Source: Canibacter zhoujuaniae (lineage in GTDB: Bacteria; Actinomycetota; Actinomycetes; Actinomycetales; Microbacteriaceae). Taken from it: DNA of 64,000 nt. Under the pieces are notes generated by a model that was not told the origin of the DNA, did not search any database, and was given only the letters and a program-made list of their open reading frames with translations. Position numbers and translations under genes: made by a program. Positions within the stretch are counted from its first letter, which is position 1, and each line of letters opens with the position of its first letter. This document shows positions 51,155 to 61,915 of this stretch, piece after piece. The stretch covers positions 124,001 to 188,000 of the forward strand of contig NZ_JAAIKA010000001.1 of assembly GCF_011752015.1 (NCBI RefSeq), read 5' to 3'.

Positions 51155-53851
51155 GTGAGCAACGTAAACAGCTTTAATGCAAAAGACACGCTCGCTGTCG
51201 GTGACAAGAGCTACGAAATCTACCGGCTTGACGCAGTTGAGGGTTACGAGAAGCTCCCATTTAGCTTGAAGGTTTTGCTTGAGAACTTGCTGCGCACAGA
51301 AGACGGCGCAAATATTACCGCCGATCACATTAAGGCGCTTGCTAACTGGGATCCCGCGGCGGAGCCAAACACTGAAATTCAGTTCACCCCCGCACGTGTG
51401 ATCATGCAGGATTTCACCGGTGTTCCTTGTGTGGTAGACCTCGCAACTATGCGTGAAGCGGTTGCAGAGCTCGGCGGTGACCCAAAACGTATTAACCCGC
51501 TCGCACCCGCTGAGATGGTTATCGACCACTCAGTTCAGATCGATGTTTTCGGCTCTGAAAACGCAGTTGAGCGCAACATGGATATCGAATACCAGCGCAA
51601 CGGTGAACGCTACCAGTTCTTGCGCTGGGGGCAGACCGCTTTTGACGACTTTAAGGTTGTGCCGCCTGGTATGGGCATTGTGCACCAGGTGAATATTGAG
51701 CATCTCGCCCGTATCACCATGACCCGCGAGGTTGATGGTGTGCTGCGCGCCTACCCAGACACCTGTGTTGGCACCGACTCACACACCACCATGGTGAACG
51801 GCCTTGGCGTGCTCGGCTGGGGTGTCGGTGGCATCGAGGCAGAGGCAGCGATGCTCGGTCAGCCTGTTTCAATGCTGATCCCACGTGTTGTTGGGTTTAA
51901 ACTCTCGGGTAAAATCCCTGCCGGCGCAACCGCAACCGATGTTGTGCTCACCATCACCGAAATGCTGCGTAAACACGGGGTAGTTGGAAAATTCGTGGAG
52001 TTCTACGGCGAGGGCGTGTCTGCTGTGCCGCTTGCTAACCGTGCGACGATCGGTAACATGAGCCCGGAGTTTGGCTCAACCGCGGCAATCTTCCCGATTG
52101 ACGACGTGACCCTCGATTACCTGCGCCTGACCGGTCGTTCAGAAGAGCAGATCGACCTCGTGCGCGAGTACACAAAACTGCAGGGGCTGTGGCACAACCC
52201 TGAGATTGAACCAGCATTCTCTGAGTATCTTGAACTCGATCTGTCGACCGTTGTGCCGTCAATCGCCGGCCCGAAACGCCCGCAGGATCGCATCGCGCTG
52301 ACAGCCTCAAAGCAGCAGTTCCGTTCGGATCTAACAAACTATGTTGCAGATGATGTCGCCGTTGATGCTGAGCTCGGCCGGCAGAGCACACCGGTTCAGG
52401 TTAAGACCGAGGCCGGTGAGTTCACCCTTGACCACGGCGCGGTATCAATCGCTTCGATCACCTCTTGCACCAACACCTCAAACCCATCAGTTATGGTGGC
52501 AGCCGGTGTGCTGGCACGCAACGCTGTGCGCAAGGGCTTGACATCGAAACCGTGGGTGAAGACCTCACTCGCACCAGGCTCTAAGGTCGTTACCGACTAC
52601 TACGAGAAGTCGGGTCTGCTGCAAGATCTTGAAGCAATTAACTTCTACGTTGTTGGTTACGGCTGCGCAACCTGCATCGGTAACTCTGGCCCGCTCGCAA
52701 GTGAAATCTCACAGGCGATCCAGGAAAACGATCTTTCAGTCACGGCTGTGCTGTCAGGAAACCGCAACTTTGAGGGTCGCATCAATCCAGATGTGAAGAT
52801 GAACTACCTTGCATCACCGCCGCTCGTTATTGCTTACGCACTTGCCGGGTCAATGGATTTTGATTTTGAGACCCAGCCACTCGGTCAGGATGCAGACGGG
52901 CAGGATGTTTTCTTGCGGGATATCTGGCCAGACCCTGCAGAAGTGCAGCAGATCATTGATGAGTCGATCGACACAGAAATGTTCAACAGCAAGTACGACA
53001 CCATTTTTGATGGTGACGAGCGTTGGCAGAACCTGGACACCCCGGTTGGCGACACCTTCGAGTGGGCGGAAGATTCAACCTACGTGCGCAAACCGCCTTA
53101 TTTCGAGGGCATGGAGCTCACTCCAGCACCGGTAACCGACATTGACGGTGCCCGAGTGCTTTTGAAGCTGGGCGACTCGGTCACCACCGACCACATTTCC
53201 CCGGCCGGTTCATTCCGCGCTGACACCCCAGCTGGTCGCTACCTGACCGAGAACGGTGTTGCTCCGAAGGACTTCAACAGCTACGGGTCACGTCGTGGCA
53301 ACCACGAGGTTATGATCCGCGGCACCTTCGCAAATATTCGTATTAAGAACCAGCTGCTCGACGGTGTTGAAGGTGGATTCACCCGCGACTTCACTAACGG
53401 CGGAGAGCAAGCAGCAGTTTATGACGCTGCGATGAACTACAAGGAAGCTGGCGTGCCGCTGGTTGTCCTTGGTGGTAAAGAGTACGGCTCCGGGTCTTCA
53501 CGTGACTGGGCTGCAAAGGGCACCGCGCTGCTCGGTGTGCGTGCAGTGATCACTGAATCCTACGAGCGTATTCACCGCTCAAACTTGATCGGTATGGGTG
53601 TGTTACCGCTGCAATTCCCAGCCGGTCAGAACGCGGACTCTTTGGGTCTTGACGGCACTGAGGTGTTTAGCATTTCTGGTATCACCGAGCTTAATGAGGG
53701 GCGCACCCCAGAAACAGTTAAGGTTAAAGCGCAGCACGATGACGGCCGTGTCACTGAGTTTGACGCGGTGGTGCGTATCGACACCCCCGGTGAGGCTGAC
53801 TACTACCGCAATGGTGGCATTCTGCAGTACGTATTGCGGTCACTCGTCTAA
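51155..53851 (+). CDS. acnA: Aconitate hydratase A
   Basis: 898 aa from the GTG at 51155, which has GGAG 8 nt upstream; the upstream TTG-type start adds seven residues without a site. Converts citrate to isocitrate in the TCA cycle using a 4Fe-4S cluster. Cluster ligands are visible: Cys in Thr-Ser-Cys-Thr-Asn-Thr-Ser near residue 435, and two in Gly-Cys-Ala-Thr-Cys-Ile-Gly-Asn-Ser near 501-505. Asp-Ser-His-Thr-Thr-Met and the C-terminal Gly-Ser-Gly-Ser-Ser-Arg-Asp-Trp-Ala are also conserved. Monocistronic. Confidence 0.97.
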   Translation: MSNVNSFNAKDTLAVGDKSYEIYRLDAVEGYEKLPFSLKVLLENLLRTEDGANITADHIKALANWDPAAEPNTEIQFTPARVIMQDFTGVPCVVDLATMREAVAELGGDPKRINPLAPAEMVIDHSVQIDVFGSENAVERNMDIEYQRNGERYQFLRWGQTAFDDFKVVPPGMGIVHQVNIEHLARITMTREVDGVLRAYPDTCVGTDSHTTMVNGLGVLGWGVGGIEAEAAMLGQPVSMLIPRVVGFKLSGKIPAGATATDVVLTITEMLRKHGVVGKFVEFYGEGVSAVPLANRATIGNMSPEFGSTAAIFPIDDVTLDYLRLTGRSEEQIDLVREYTKLQGLWHNPEIEPAFSEYLELDLSTVVPSIAGPKRPQDRIALTASKQQFRSDLTNYVADDVAVDAELGRQSTPVQVKTEAGEFTLDHGAVSIASITSCTNTSNPSVMVAAGVLARNAVRKGLTSKPWVKTSLAPGSKVVTDYYEKSGLLQDLEAINFYVVGYGCATCIGNSGPLASEISQAIQENDLSVTAVLSGNRNFEGRINPDVKMNYLASPPLVIAYALAGSMDFDFETQPLGQDADGQDVFLRDIWPDPAEVQQIIDESIDTEMFNSKYDTIFDGDERWQNLDTPVGDTFEWAEDSTYVRKPPYFEGMELTPAPVTDIDGARVLLKLGDSVTTDHISPAGSFRADTPAGRYLTENGVAPKDFNSYGSRRGNHEVMIRGTFANIRIKNQLLDGVEGGFTRDFTNGGEQAAVYDAAMNYKEAGVPLVVLGGKEYGSGSSRDWAAKGTALLGVRAVITESYERIHRSNLIGMGVLPLQFPAGQNADSLGLDGTEVFSISGITELNEGRTPETVKVKAQHDDGRVTEFDAVVRIDTPGEADYYRNGGILQYVLRSLV

Positions 53852-53952
53852 ACACACCTAGGTACTGTCAGCTACTCATTTACTAGCGGGGGTAGGGGCT
53901 AAAAGCTTCTGCCCCCGCAGTTTTTCCCCACGTATTGAATAGGAATAATTTA

Positions 53953-54681
53953 GTGACTTACGCCGCAAAAGCAGTGAATCTCGTTAAAACTTATGGCAGC
54001 GGCGACACAGCTGTGCACGCCCTAGCTGGAGTTTCAGTCGAATTTAAGAAACAGCAGTTCACAGCGATCATGGGCCCCTCAGGCTCTGGAAAATCAACGC
54101 TCATGCACTGCATGGCCGGTCTCGACACTGCTACTGCGGGGGAGAGCTATATTGGTGAAACCGAAATCACCAAACTGAAAGATAAAGAGATAACCAACCT
54201 TCGCCGCGACCGGCTGGGCTTTATTTTTCAGTCTTTTAACCTTGTGCCAACTCTAACCGCGGCAGAAAACATAACTCTGCCGTTGGATATAGCTGGGCGC
54301 TCTGTTGATAAAGAGTGGTTTCAAGAGGTAACTAAGCGCCTCGGGCTGAGCTCTCGCCTTGGTCACCGGCCCAGTGAACTCTCCGGCGGTCAGCAGCAGC
54401 GTGTTGCCTGCGCCCGCGCCCTGGTTGCGAAACCAGAAATTATCTTCGGTGATGAACCAACAGGAAACCTAGACTCCAACAGCTCAAAAGAGGTGCTGCA
54501 GATTCTGCGCACCGCTGTTGATACTGACAAACAGACTGTGGTTATAGTCACTCACGATCCCAGAGCGGCGTCCTACGCTGACAGGGTGGTTTTTCTTGCA
54601 GACGGCAAGATTGTGACAGAGATTGAGAATCCCACAACCGATGAAATTTTGGCCACTATGACTGAGTTTGAAGGGCGCTAA
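53953..54681 (+). CDS. ABC transporter ATP-binding protein (LolD/MacB type)
   Basis: 242 aa from the GTG at 53953, preceded by TAGGAATAAT. Walker A Gly-Pro-Ser-Gly-Ser-Gly-Lys-Ser-Thr near residue 42, Q-loop Gln-Ser-Phe-Asn-Leu-Val-Pro, signature Leu-Ser-Gly-Gly-Gln-Gln-Gln-Arg, Walker B Ile-Ile-Phe-Gly-Asp-Glu-Pro-Thr-Gly and an H-loop His are all present. Sequence type and the coupled FtsX-family permease place it with mechanotransmission/efflux ABC systems of the MacB/LolD group. Its stop overlaps the permease ATG by one base. The substrate (drug, lipoprotein or peptide) is unknown. Confidence 0.93.
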   Translation: MTYAAKAVNLVKTYGSGDTAVHALAGVSVEFKKQQFTAIMGPSGSGKSTLMHCMAGLDTATAGESYIGETEITKLKDKEITNLRRDRLGFIFQSFNLVPTLTAAENITLPLDIAGRSVDKEWFQEVTKRLGLSSRLGHRPSELSGGQQQRVACARALVAKPEIIFGDEPTGNLDSNSSKEVLQILRTAVDTDKQTVVIVTHDPRAASYADRVVFLADGKIVTEIENPTTDEILATMTEFEGR

Positions 54682-57257
54682 TGTCCGCAGCACTCAGAAA
54701 AGTATCAATCCGCAATCTGCTCGCGCACAAAGTGCGGTTGCTCTTAACCGTGCTCGCTGTTGTGCTCGGAACAGCGTTTGTTGCCGGCAGTTTTATATTC
54801 ACTAACACCCTAAAGGGTGCATTTGACGAGATCGTCAGCTCCAATTTTGATGGTATCGACGCGGTCGTCTCAAGCAGCGACGCTGGCGTGCCGCTTGACG
54901 CTGCATGGCGAGAGAAGATAGCGGCAGATCCTGAAGTAAAACGCGCCGCGATTTTGAGCACCACTCCGGTAGTGATCGCCAATTCAGACCGTGAGCAGCT
55001 GCGCACTAGTGGAGCGCCCGTGCACGTCGCACCGTATTATGATGCGACAGATGCTGTGTCACACGTTGCCACGGTTGTTACAGGGGCAGCGCCGCACGGC
55101 ACCCAAGAGGTTGCGGTGCATGAGGCTGATAGCGATCGTTTCAACATTAAAATCGGCGATGAACTGATTCTGATTGACTCAGATGCGCGACGAGACGTTA
55201 CGGTGTCGGCTATCGTTACCACTGAGGTGCGCCCGGGTGGGGCATTCACCGTCTATATGGACGCCCCCGCATATATTGAGTCTTATCTGCCAAATGGCGT
55301 TGCCGGACAGCTCGGGGTGAGCGGCAAACACGCTGACTCTCTTGTTGAGCATCTAACTGAGACTTACCCACAGTTCACTGTGCGCTCTGGCGCAGACCTC
55401 GCCGCTGAAACAACAGACCGGGTCACCACAGCTTTAAGCTTTATAAACTACTTCCTGCTCGCATTTGGTCTAATCGCACTGTTTGTTGGCACCTTTATTA
55501 TTGCCAATACTTTCGCTATGATCGTCGCCCAGCGACAGCGGGAGTTTGCGCTATTGCGCTCGATCGGCACCTCACAGCGGCAACTCACACGCGGTATCGT
55601 TTTTGAGGCAATTTTGGTGGGTGTGTTCGGATCGATCCTCGGTGTCGCTGCGGGGTTTGGGCTGGTCCGCCTGATTCTTGCCGGAATGGCGGCAGCCGGT
55701 ATGGAACTGCCAAATACCGGCATGCAACTATCTGTTGAAACAGTTCTCGTGCCCCTTATCGTGGGCACGGTGGTAACCGTATTAAGCGCTTGGGCACCGG
55801 CACGCCGCGCAGGGCAGGTGCGTCCGGTTGCTGCGATGCGCCAGCAAGACGGGGGAGGCCTGAAGGCGCGCACAATTAGTGGCTTGATTGTGCTGCTGCT
55901 CGGTGTTGCAGCCGTTGTCGCGGGAGGCTGGTTGCTCGCAGAGCAGAGCACCGAGTCGCGTGCGAGTGTTGTCGCTGTTGGTGCTGTTTGCTTGATTACC
56001 GGTGTGGCACTGTTTTCACCAGCTATTGTGCGAGTTGTTGTGCCCGCTTTGGGCACATTTATCGGGCTGCCTTTCAGAGCGGTGGGTAAACTTGCCGCCA
56101 CCAATTCACAGCGCAATCCGCGACGCACCGCTACAACAGCTTTTGCCCTTGCCCTGGGCATCGGACTTGTGACAGCGTTCAGTATGCTCGGCACGACAAT
56201 GAAAGCATCACTAACTGATTTCACCGATAACGCCTTAAAAGCAGACCTGGTGGTGTCGGGGCCAACCGGCGGGGCAAACGGACAGTTTTCTGTGCCAGAG
56301 CAGGTTGTGGAAGCGCTTAGTGAACTTGATGAGGTAGAGACAGTAACCGCAATCGGCTTTGCGCCGCTGTCTCTTCTGGAAAATTCCGATGCTTCGGCAA
56401 CAGAAACCGGGTTTGCTGCTGTTACGGTCGTTTCGGGAGACCCCACAGACGGGATCGAAATAGAATCTGTTGCCGGAGATGTGACCCTTAAGCAAAAGGG
56501 TGTGCTTGTTAGCCGCAAGTATGCTGCAAATCACAACCTCAGCGCGGGCGATACTGCAACGATAGGGTTTAACGGCCTTGCGCTAAAAACAGCGCAGATT
56601 GTGGGTGTATACGCTGAGAATGATCTGCTTGGCGACGTGGTTGTCAGCAGCTCTCTAGCAGCAGACGCGCTAGAGATGATGCAGACTGCGGGCGTGCCGA
56701 ATGTGCCTAAGGTTTCGCTAGCATTTGTGCCGTTGCAAGCGGCTGACGGGGTGGATGTAAAACAGCTGAAACAGGCTGTTGAAAGCGTTATTGACGACTA
56801 TATTGTGCTGTCGGCAAACACTAAGACCGAGTTTGCTGGAGCGCAGGCGGCGCTCATCGATCAGATGCTTAATGTGCTTTACGGGCTTTTGGCCTTGGCA
56901 CTGATAGTGGCTGTGCTAGGTATTGTGAACACCCTCGCACTGAACGTGATCGAAAGGCGCCAGGAGATTGGCATGCTGCGCGCCGTTGGCACTCATCGCC
57001 GTCAGGTGCGCACCATGATTACTTTGGAAGCGGTGCAGATTGCAGTTTACGGTGCGCTGCTGGGTGTTGGGCTCGGGCTAACGCTTGGGTGGGCGTTTAT
57101 TCGCACCCTCGACGAGCAGGGGCTCGGTGATCCGGTGATTAACTGGCAGCAACTAGGTTTGCTGGTACTCTTCTCGGCTGTCGTGGGTGTTATAGCCGCT
57201 GTGCTACCAGCACGTAATGCTGCACGCACGCCACCGCTTGAAGCGATCACAGACTAA
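54681..57257 (+). CDS. FtsX-like ABC transporter permease (two-repeat)
   Basis: 858 aa. One helix near residues 17-38, a large extracellular domain, then a four-helix set typical of FtsX domains (about 255-400). After more helices at 395-465 there is a second extracellular domain and final FtsX helices (about 735-850). Ala-Leu-Leu-Arg-Ser-Ile-Gly and Met-Leu-Arg-Ala-Val-Gly motifs mark both FtsX domains. It couples to the upstream ATPase (TAATG overlap), so both form one transporter. Such duplicated permeases usually act in export or envelope signalling without pore formation; substrate unknown. Confidence 0.92.
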   Translation: MSAALRKVSIRNLLAHKVRLLLTVLAVVLGTAFVAGSFIFTNTLKGAFDEIVSSNFDGIDAVVSSSDAGVPLDAAWREKIAADPEVKRAAILSTTPVVIANSDREQLRTSGAPVHVAPYYDATDAVSHVATVVTGAAPHGTQEVAVHEADSDRFNIKIGDELILIDSDARRDVTVSAIVTTEVRPGGAFTVYMDAPAYIESYLPNGVAGQLGVSGKHADSLVEHLTETYPQFTVRSGADLAAETTDRVTTALSFINYFLLAFGLIALFVGTFIIANTFAMIVAQRQREFALLRSIGTSQRQLTRGIVFEAILVGVFGSILGVAAGFGLVRLILAGMAAAGMELPNTGMQLSVETVLVPLIVGTVVTVLSAWAPARRAGQVRPVAAMRQQDGGGLKARTISGLIVLLLGVAAVVAGGWLLAEQSTESRASVVAVGAVCLITGVALFSPAIVRVVVPALGTFIGLPFRAVGKLAATNSQRNPRRTATTAFALALGIGLVTAFSMLGTTMKASLTDFTDNALKADLVVSGPTGGANGQFSVPEQVVEALSELDEVETVTAIGFAPLSLLENSDASATETGFAAVTVVSGDPTDGIEIESVAGDVTLKQKGVLVSRKYAANHNLSAGDTATIGFNGLALKTAQIVGVYAENDLLGDVVVSSSLAADALEMMQTAGVPNVPKVSLAFVPLQAADGVDVKQLKQAVESVIDDYIVLSANTKTEFAGAQAALIDQMLNVLYGLLALALIVAVLGIVNTLALNVIERRQEIGMLRAVGTHRRQVRTMITLEAVQIAVYGALLGVGLGLTLGWAFIRTLDEQGLGDPVINWQQLGLLVLFSAVVGVIAAVLPARNAARTPPLEAITD

Positions 57258-57275
57258 ATTTTCTTACACAAAAAA

Positions 57276-57323
57276 CTAGCGGATCAGCGCCAAACAACTT
57301 CTTGGCTGACGCTGATCCGCTAG
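57276..57323 (-). terminator. Terminator after the beta-oxidation operon
   Basis: CTAGCGGATCAGCG at 57276-57289 pairs with its complement at 57310-57323. On the minus strand six T follow, so it terminates transcription from the FadB-like gene; on the plus strand no T run follows the stem. Confidence 0.75.
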
Positions 57324-57344
57324 AAAAACCTAAGATTTTAGGGT

Positions 57345-59459
57345 TTAGGCGTGAAACTTCTTACCGTTCACGCGCTCTGACGCACCCACTCTATCCAGGT
57401 ACTTCGTGATGCCGCCGGCTTGGAACGGGAAGCCAGCGCCGAAGATAAGACAGAGATCGATATCTTCAGCAGCGGTCACAACACCCTCTTCGAGCATGAT
57501 GTGAATTTCTTTTGCGAGCTCGTCTTCAACGGTGCGCAGAATTTCTGCAGCGGTGCTCGGACTCTTGCCCCCCGCCAGGAGTTTGGCAGCCTGCTTTGAA
57601 AAACCGGTTGGTTTTCCGGCTTTATTTTTCTCTAGCGGGCTTTCAACATCTGAGAGTTTGTGCAGAGTATCGGTTGCGTAGAACCGCTCAGGGAAGGCTG
57701 TTGCCATAGTGTCTTGCACGTGCGCAGCAACCTTGTACCCAACTAGATCGATCAGCTCAAACGGCCCCATCGGCAAACCGATTGGATCGAGCGAACGTTC
57801 AACAACCGCAAGGTCGGTGCCGTTGTCAATCGCGCGAGCTGGCTCACCCATAATCTTTGCAAGGAGGCGGTTAACCACGAAACCGGGACGATCCGCGGTG
57901 ATAACCGCGCTCTTGCCGAGTTTCTTAGCGGTGGCCATCGCGGTTGCGAGTGCCTCATCGTTGGTTTGCTCGATGCGCACAACTTCAATCAGCGGCATAA
58001 CCGCCACTGGGTTAAAGAAGTGGAAACCAACGAGACGTTCAGGATGCTTTAGCACACTGCCGATTTCAGCCACTGAAAGTGATGAAGTGTTTGTTGCGAT
58101 GATCGCGGTGTCGCTGATGATTGGTTCAATCTCTTTGAAGACAGCGTGTTTAACACCGAGTTCTTCGAACACTGCCTCAATCACCCAGTCGCAGTCTGCG
58201 TAGAGTGATTTATCTGTTGTGCCGGTGACGAGTGCCTTAATTTGGTTGGCATCATCGCTTGAGAGACGCCCCTTTTCGTGCATCTTATCAACTTCGCCAT
58301 AGATGTAACTAAGGCCCTTGTCAACGCGCTCTTGATCTAAGTCGGTGATGAGCACAGGCACTCGCAGCTTGCGAGCGAAAAGCAGCGCAAATTGGCTTGC
58401 CATAAGGCCAGCACCAATGACTCCAACCTTGTTAACGGGTTGCGCAAGCTCTTTTGCTGGAGCGCCAGCAGGTTTCTTAGCGCGCTTCTGCACAAGGTTG
58501 AAGGCATAGATGGAAGCCTGGAACTGGTCATCAGAAATCAGGTCGGTGAGCGCCTGATCTTCACGTTCAAAGCCCTTTGCGCGGTCGTTGTCTTTTGCAG
58601 CATCGAGCAGCTCAAGTGCCCGATAGGGTGCTTTTGCCGCGGTGCCAATTTTTGACTCAAGAGTCTTTCTGGCAATTTTAATGGCAACCGGCCATTTGGT
58701 CAGGCGTTCAAGCTTGCCGGGCTCATTCGGGCGCTGCACTTTAGTGTCACCACTAAGAACGCTGTCTGCCCAACGCAGAGAGTTTTCAAGGAAGCTAGCT
58801 GAGCCGAACATTGCGTCAAAAAGACCCAACTCGAAGGCTTGTTTTGGCTTCATCATGCGGTTCTGCTTGAGCGGGTTGCTGATGATGATGTCAATTGCAG
58901 CTTCGATGCCGATCAGGTTTGGCACGAGTGTTGCGCCACCCCAGCCCGGAATAATTCCCAGGAATACTTCTGGGAATGCCAGTGCGGCGGCGTTTTCATC
59001 GAGTGTGCGGTAGTCGCAGTGGAGTGCGATTTCCATTGCCCCGCCGAGCGCGAGACCGTTGACAAACGCAAAAGACGGAACACCAAGATCGCTAAATTTG
59101 CCCAGCACATAGTGACCCATCTGTGCCATCAGCAGCGCATTTTCACGGGTTGCAAGAGACCCAACCTTTGACAGGTCAGCACCGGCAGCAAAAATCCACG
59201 GCTTGCCAGTAACCGCGACACCGTCAATAGCGCCGGCGGCAGCACGGGCACGCAGTTCGTCTAGTGTGCTGCCCAGCCCCGCTAGCGTGCGCGGGCCGAG
59301 AGTGTTTGGGCGAGAGTGGTCGTGCCCATTATCGAGTGTGATGAGCGCTAAAGTTTTCCCGGAATTAAGTTTCACATCACGCACATACGCTTCGGTAACT
59401 ACCTCGTCTGCCGATGCCTCGATAAGCGGCGAGAAATCAATTTTTGTGTAATCAGTCAT
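57345..59459 (-). CDS. fadJ: FadB/FadJ-like enoyl-CoA hydratase/3-hydroxyacyl-CoA dehydrogenase
   Basis: 704 aa from the ATG at 59459; the 64 upstream in-frame residues lie inside the thiolase gene and are not used. The N-terminal crotonase domain (about 1-330) has Gly-Leu-Ala-Leu-Gly-Gly-Ala-Met-Glu for the oxyanion and catalytic Glu region. The dehydrogenase domain (about 340-700) has the NAD-binding Gly-Val-Ile-Gly-Ala-Gly-Leu-Met-Ala and a Gly-Phe-His-Phe-Phe-Asn-Pro motif. It performs the second and third steps of fatty-acid beta-oxidation. The start is 2 nt after the thiolase stop (TAATAATG), so coupling with the thiolase is expected. Confidence 0.93.
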   Translation of the reverse strand: MTDYTKIDFSPLIEASADEVVTEAYVRDVKLNSGKTLALITLDNGHDHSRPNTLGPRTLAGLGSTLDELRARAAAGAIDGVAVTGKPWIFAAGADLSKVGSLATRENALLMAQMGHYVLGKFSDLGVPSFAFVNGLALGGAMEIALHCDYRTLDENAAALAFPEVFLGIIPGWGGATLVPNLIGIEAAIDIIISNPLKQNRMMKPKQAFELGLFDAMFGSASFLENSLRWADSVLSGDTKVQRPNEPGKLERLTKWPVAIKIARKTLESKIGTAAKAPYRALELLDAAKDNDRAKGFEREDQALTDLISDDQFQASIYAFNLVQKRAKKPAGAPAKELAQPVNKVGVIGAGLMASQFALLFARKLRVPVLITDLDQERVDKGLSYIYGEVDKMHEKGRLSSDDANQIKALVTGTTDKSLYADCDWVIEAVFEELGVKHAVFKEIEPIISDTAIIATNTSSLSVAEIGSVLKHPERLVGFHFFNPVAVMPLIEVVRIEQTNDEALATAMATAKKLGKSAVITADRPGFVVNRLLAKIMGEPARAIDNGTDLAVVERSLDPIGLPMGPFELIDLVGYKVAAHVQDTMATAFPERFYATDTLHKLSDVESPLEKNKAGKPTGFSKQAAKLLAGGKSPSTAAEILRTVEDELAKEIHIMLEEGVVTAAEDIDLCLIFGAGFPFQAGGITKYLDRVGASERVNGKKFHA

Positions 59460-59461
59460 TA

Positions 59462-60664
59462 TTACTTTCCTTTCTTGCCGTTGTAGTGTGGGTTTTCCCA
59501 GATAATTGAGCCGCCCTGGCCGAGCCCAACACACATTGCTGTGATGCCGTAACGCACATCTGGTCGCTGCTCGAATTGGCGTGCCAGCTGGATCATGAGA
59601 CGCACACCAGAAGATGCAAGCGGATGCCCAACAGCGATTGCGCCACCCCATGGGTTGATGCGCGGATCATCGTCTGCAATGTCGAAGTGATCGGTGAACG
59701 ACAGCACCTGTACGGCAAAAGCCTCATTTAATTCAAACAGGCCAATATCGTCAATTGTCAGCCCGGCACGTTTGAGTGCTTTTTCGGTTGCGGGCACCGG
59801 CCCCAAGCCCATAACCTCTGGGGCAACTCCCGCAAATGCGTAGTTAACCAAAGTCATTTTTACATTAAGGCCGAGCTCTTTAGCGGTATCGGCGCCAGCG
59901 AGTAGTGACATAGTTGCGCCGTCTGTGAGCGGTGAAGCGTTACCCGCGGTAACACGGCCGTGCGGGCGGAACGGTGTCTTCAACCCGGCAAGGCTTTCGA
60001 GATTAGTCTCTGGGCGTCGACCCTCATCTTCGGTTGCAAGCCCCCACCCTTGCGCAGAGCGAATCGCCACAGGCACAAGATCCGCCTGAATATCTCCGCG
60101 GCCGTAAGCCGCCTCCACCTTATGCTGGCTGCGCATTGCGAATTCGTCTGCACGCTGTTTTGTGAGATGTGGGAAACGGTCGTGCAGCCGCTCAGCGGTA
60201 ATACCCATATTCAGCGAGTCTGGCGACACGATTTTTTCCGCGAGAAAACGCGGGTTTGGATCTGCATCAAACCCCATTGGGTGGCGACCCATGTGCTCCA
60301 CACCACCAGCGAGGGCGACATCGATGTGCCCCGCCCCGATTGCGCTGGTCAGCAGAGTTGTGGTTGTCATTGCGCCGGCACACATGCGGTCAAGCGCAAA
60401 ACCAGGCACGGACTGCGGCAGACCGGCAAGAATTCCGACAGTGCGCCCCAGGGTGAGCCCCTGATCACCCTGCTGGGTGGTTGCTGCGATGCCGACGTCG
60501 TCTATTCGGTCTAGCGGTAACTCAGGGTTGCGCTCTAAGAGTCCCTGAGTTGCTTTGACAGCGAGATCGTCGGCACGGGTGTTCCAATACATTCCCTTTT
60601 CGCCGGCGCGCCCAAATGGTGTGCGCACGCCGTCAACAAACGCGATTTGCCTTGCAGTGGCCAC
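59462..60664 (-). CDS. fadA: Acetyl-CoA C-acyltransferase (thiolase)
   Basis: 400 aa from the GTG at 60664 with GGGAGG 4-5 nt upstream. Nucleophile Cys95 in Asp-Arg-Met-Cys-Ala-Gly, His in Val-Gly-His-Pro-Leu-Ala-Ser-Ser-Gly and the second Cys in Met-Cys-Val-Gly-Leu-Gly-Gln-Gly-Gly are intact. It cleaves 3-ketoacyl-CoA in beta-oxidation with the downstream multifunctional protein. The FadA-type role fits its position; a biosynthetic thiolase cannot be excluded. RNase D lies 31 bp upstream on the same strand and may be co-transcribed. Confidence 0.93.
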   Translation of the reverse strand: MATARQIAFVDGVRTPFGRAGEKGMYWNTRADDLAVKATQGLLERNPELPLDRIDDVGIAATTQQGDQGLTLGRTVGILAGLPQSVPGFALDRMCAGAMTTTTLLTSAIGAGHIDVALAGGVEHMGRHPMGFDADPNPRFLAEKIVSPDSLNMGITAERLHDRFPHLTKQRADEFAMRSQHKVEAAYGRGDIQADLVPVAIRSAQGWGLATEDEGRRPETNLESLAGLKTPFRPHGRVTAGNASPLTDGATMSLLAGADTAKELGLNVKMTLVNYAFAGVAPEVMGLGPVPATEKALKRAGLTIDDIGLFELNEAFAVQVLSFTDHFDIADDDPRINPWGGAIAVGHPLASSGVRLMIQLARQFEQRPDVRYGITAMCVGLGQGGSIIWENPHYNGKKGK

Positions 60665-60695
60665 ATTGCCTCCCAATAAAATAATGGAATTACTT

Positions 60696-61913
60696 TTAGT
60701 TTGAGTCTACAAAAATAAGCCTGAGTTTTTGAGATATTGCTTCAACCTGCCAATTACGCGCACCAAGCTCGCGCAGGGCACTGTTGAGACTCTCCAAATC
60801 TGGGGTTTCAGGCGGCCTAACAATAAGTCGTTTTAAAACAGCCGGTTCGAGCAGATTTTCTGGTTGTATCGCCATCTCATCTGCTATTTCTGCGATGATT
60901 TCACGCCCGCGTGTGAGGCGTTTTCGCAACACCGGATCCGCATCACGGCCGGTTAGTAGCCTGCGTAGACTGGCTTCAGAATCTCCCCGTTCTGGTGGGT
61001 GCTTCAATATCTCAGTGCTCTGTTTACCCTTTCGGATCGCCCGCCACCAGCGCCCGGCTTCTGTGCGTGCAGCGGTGCCGCGAAAGTCACGCATACGAAC
61101 GAGATCATTTTCAGAGCGTGGCCGTTTTTCAGCGGCCGCAATAATCGCACTATCGCGCAATAGCAGCGTCGGCTCAACATCCATCTCACGTGCGAGCGCA
61201 TCGCGGGCGAGCCACAACTCTTTGACAATCGCAAGTGCCCGATTATCACCGTTTACCTTCGTAATGTGTGAAGTGCGGCGCCACTGATCGGCACGTTTAG
61301 GTTTCGGCTGCCACTCTAAGAGCGCCGCAAACTCTTCAGCAAAAATTTCGGTCTTGTTTTGTTTCTTTGCTGCAGCAATAAAATTTTCGCGTATGTCGGC
61401 GAGAAACTCTACATCGATTGCCGCATACTCAAGCCATTCGTGGTGCAGCGGGCGCAGCGACCAGTCAACATCAGAAAACTTCTTTTCAAGCTGCACATGC
61501 AGAACTTCTGCAACAAGTTTTCCAAGCGCGGTGCGCTTTTTCCCAAGCAGGCGACCGGCAAGCTCGGTGTCAAACAGTTTTTTCGGGCGCAACCCCAGTT
61601 CAGCCAGGCAGGGAAGATCATGCGGCGCAGAGTGCAAAATCCACTCAGATTGGTTTAGCAGTTCACGCAGTGGCTCAAGATCAAGAATTTCTATCGGATC
61701 AATCAGAAAGATCGCCGAATCGCCTCTTTTTATTTGGATCAAATAGGCTCTGCTGAAGTATCTGTATCCTGATGCTCGCTCGGTGTCTAACGCAAACGGT
61801 CCGTCGTGCGCTGCCAACTCAGTAACAGCTCTTTTAAGACCGAGATCGTCATCAATGAGCTCCCAACTCAGACGCAGTGAGCTCTGCGGCAGCAAAGCTT
61901 TCTCTGACGTCAT
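60696..61913 (-). CDS. rnd: Ribonuclease D-like 3'-5' exonuclease with HRDC domain
   Basis: 405 aa. DEDD exonuclease residues: Asp/Glu in Ala-Leu-Asp-Thr-Glu-Arg near residue 41-45, Asp in Ser-Ala-Pro-His-Asp-Leu-Pro near 97, and Asp-Val in Ala-Ala-Ile-Asp-Val-Glu-Phe-Leu near 165 with the Tyr ahead. An HRDC domain follows (about 215-290). The family trims tRNA and other RNA 3' ends. In actinobacteria it commonly lies next to DUF3000, as here (2 bp gap). Confidence 0.93.
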   Translation of the reverse strand: MTSEKALLPQSSLRLSWELIDDDLGLKRAVTELAAHDGPFALDTERASGYRYFSRAYLIQIKRGDSAIFLIDPIEILDLEPLRELLNQSEWILHSAPHDLPCLAELGLRPKKLFDTELAGRLLGKKRTALGKLVAEVLHVQLEKKFSDVDWSLRPLHHEWLEYAAIDVEFLADIRENFIAAAKKQNKTEIFAEEFAALLEWQPKPKRADQWRRTSHITKVNGDNRALAIVKELWLARDALAREMDVEPTLLLRDSAIIAAAEKRPRSENDLVRMRDFRGTAARTEAGRWWRAIRKGKQSTEILKHPPERGDSEASLRRLLTGRDADPVLRKRLTRGREIIAEIADEMAIQPENLLEPAVLKRLIVRPPETPDLESLNSALRELGARNWQVEAISQKLRLIFVDSN

Positions 61914-61915
61914 TG

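Noticed and set aside
55448-56518. Minus-strand open frame of 356 codons
   Set aside because: Antisense to the FtsX-like permease, Ser/Thr/Pro-rich, with no ribosome-binding site or domain.
57345-59651. Longer 768-residue start for the FadB-like protein
   Set aside because: The extra 64 residues fall inside the thiolase gene and are Trp/Cys/Arg-rich; the ATG at 59459 two bases after the thiolase stop is the natural start.
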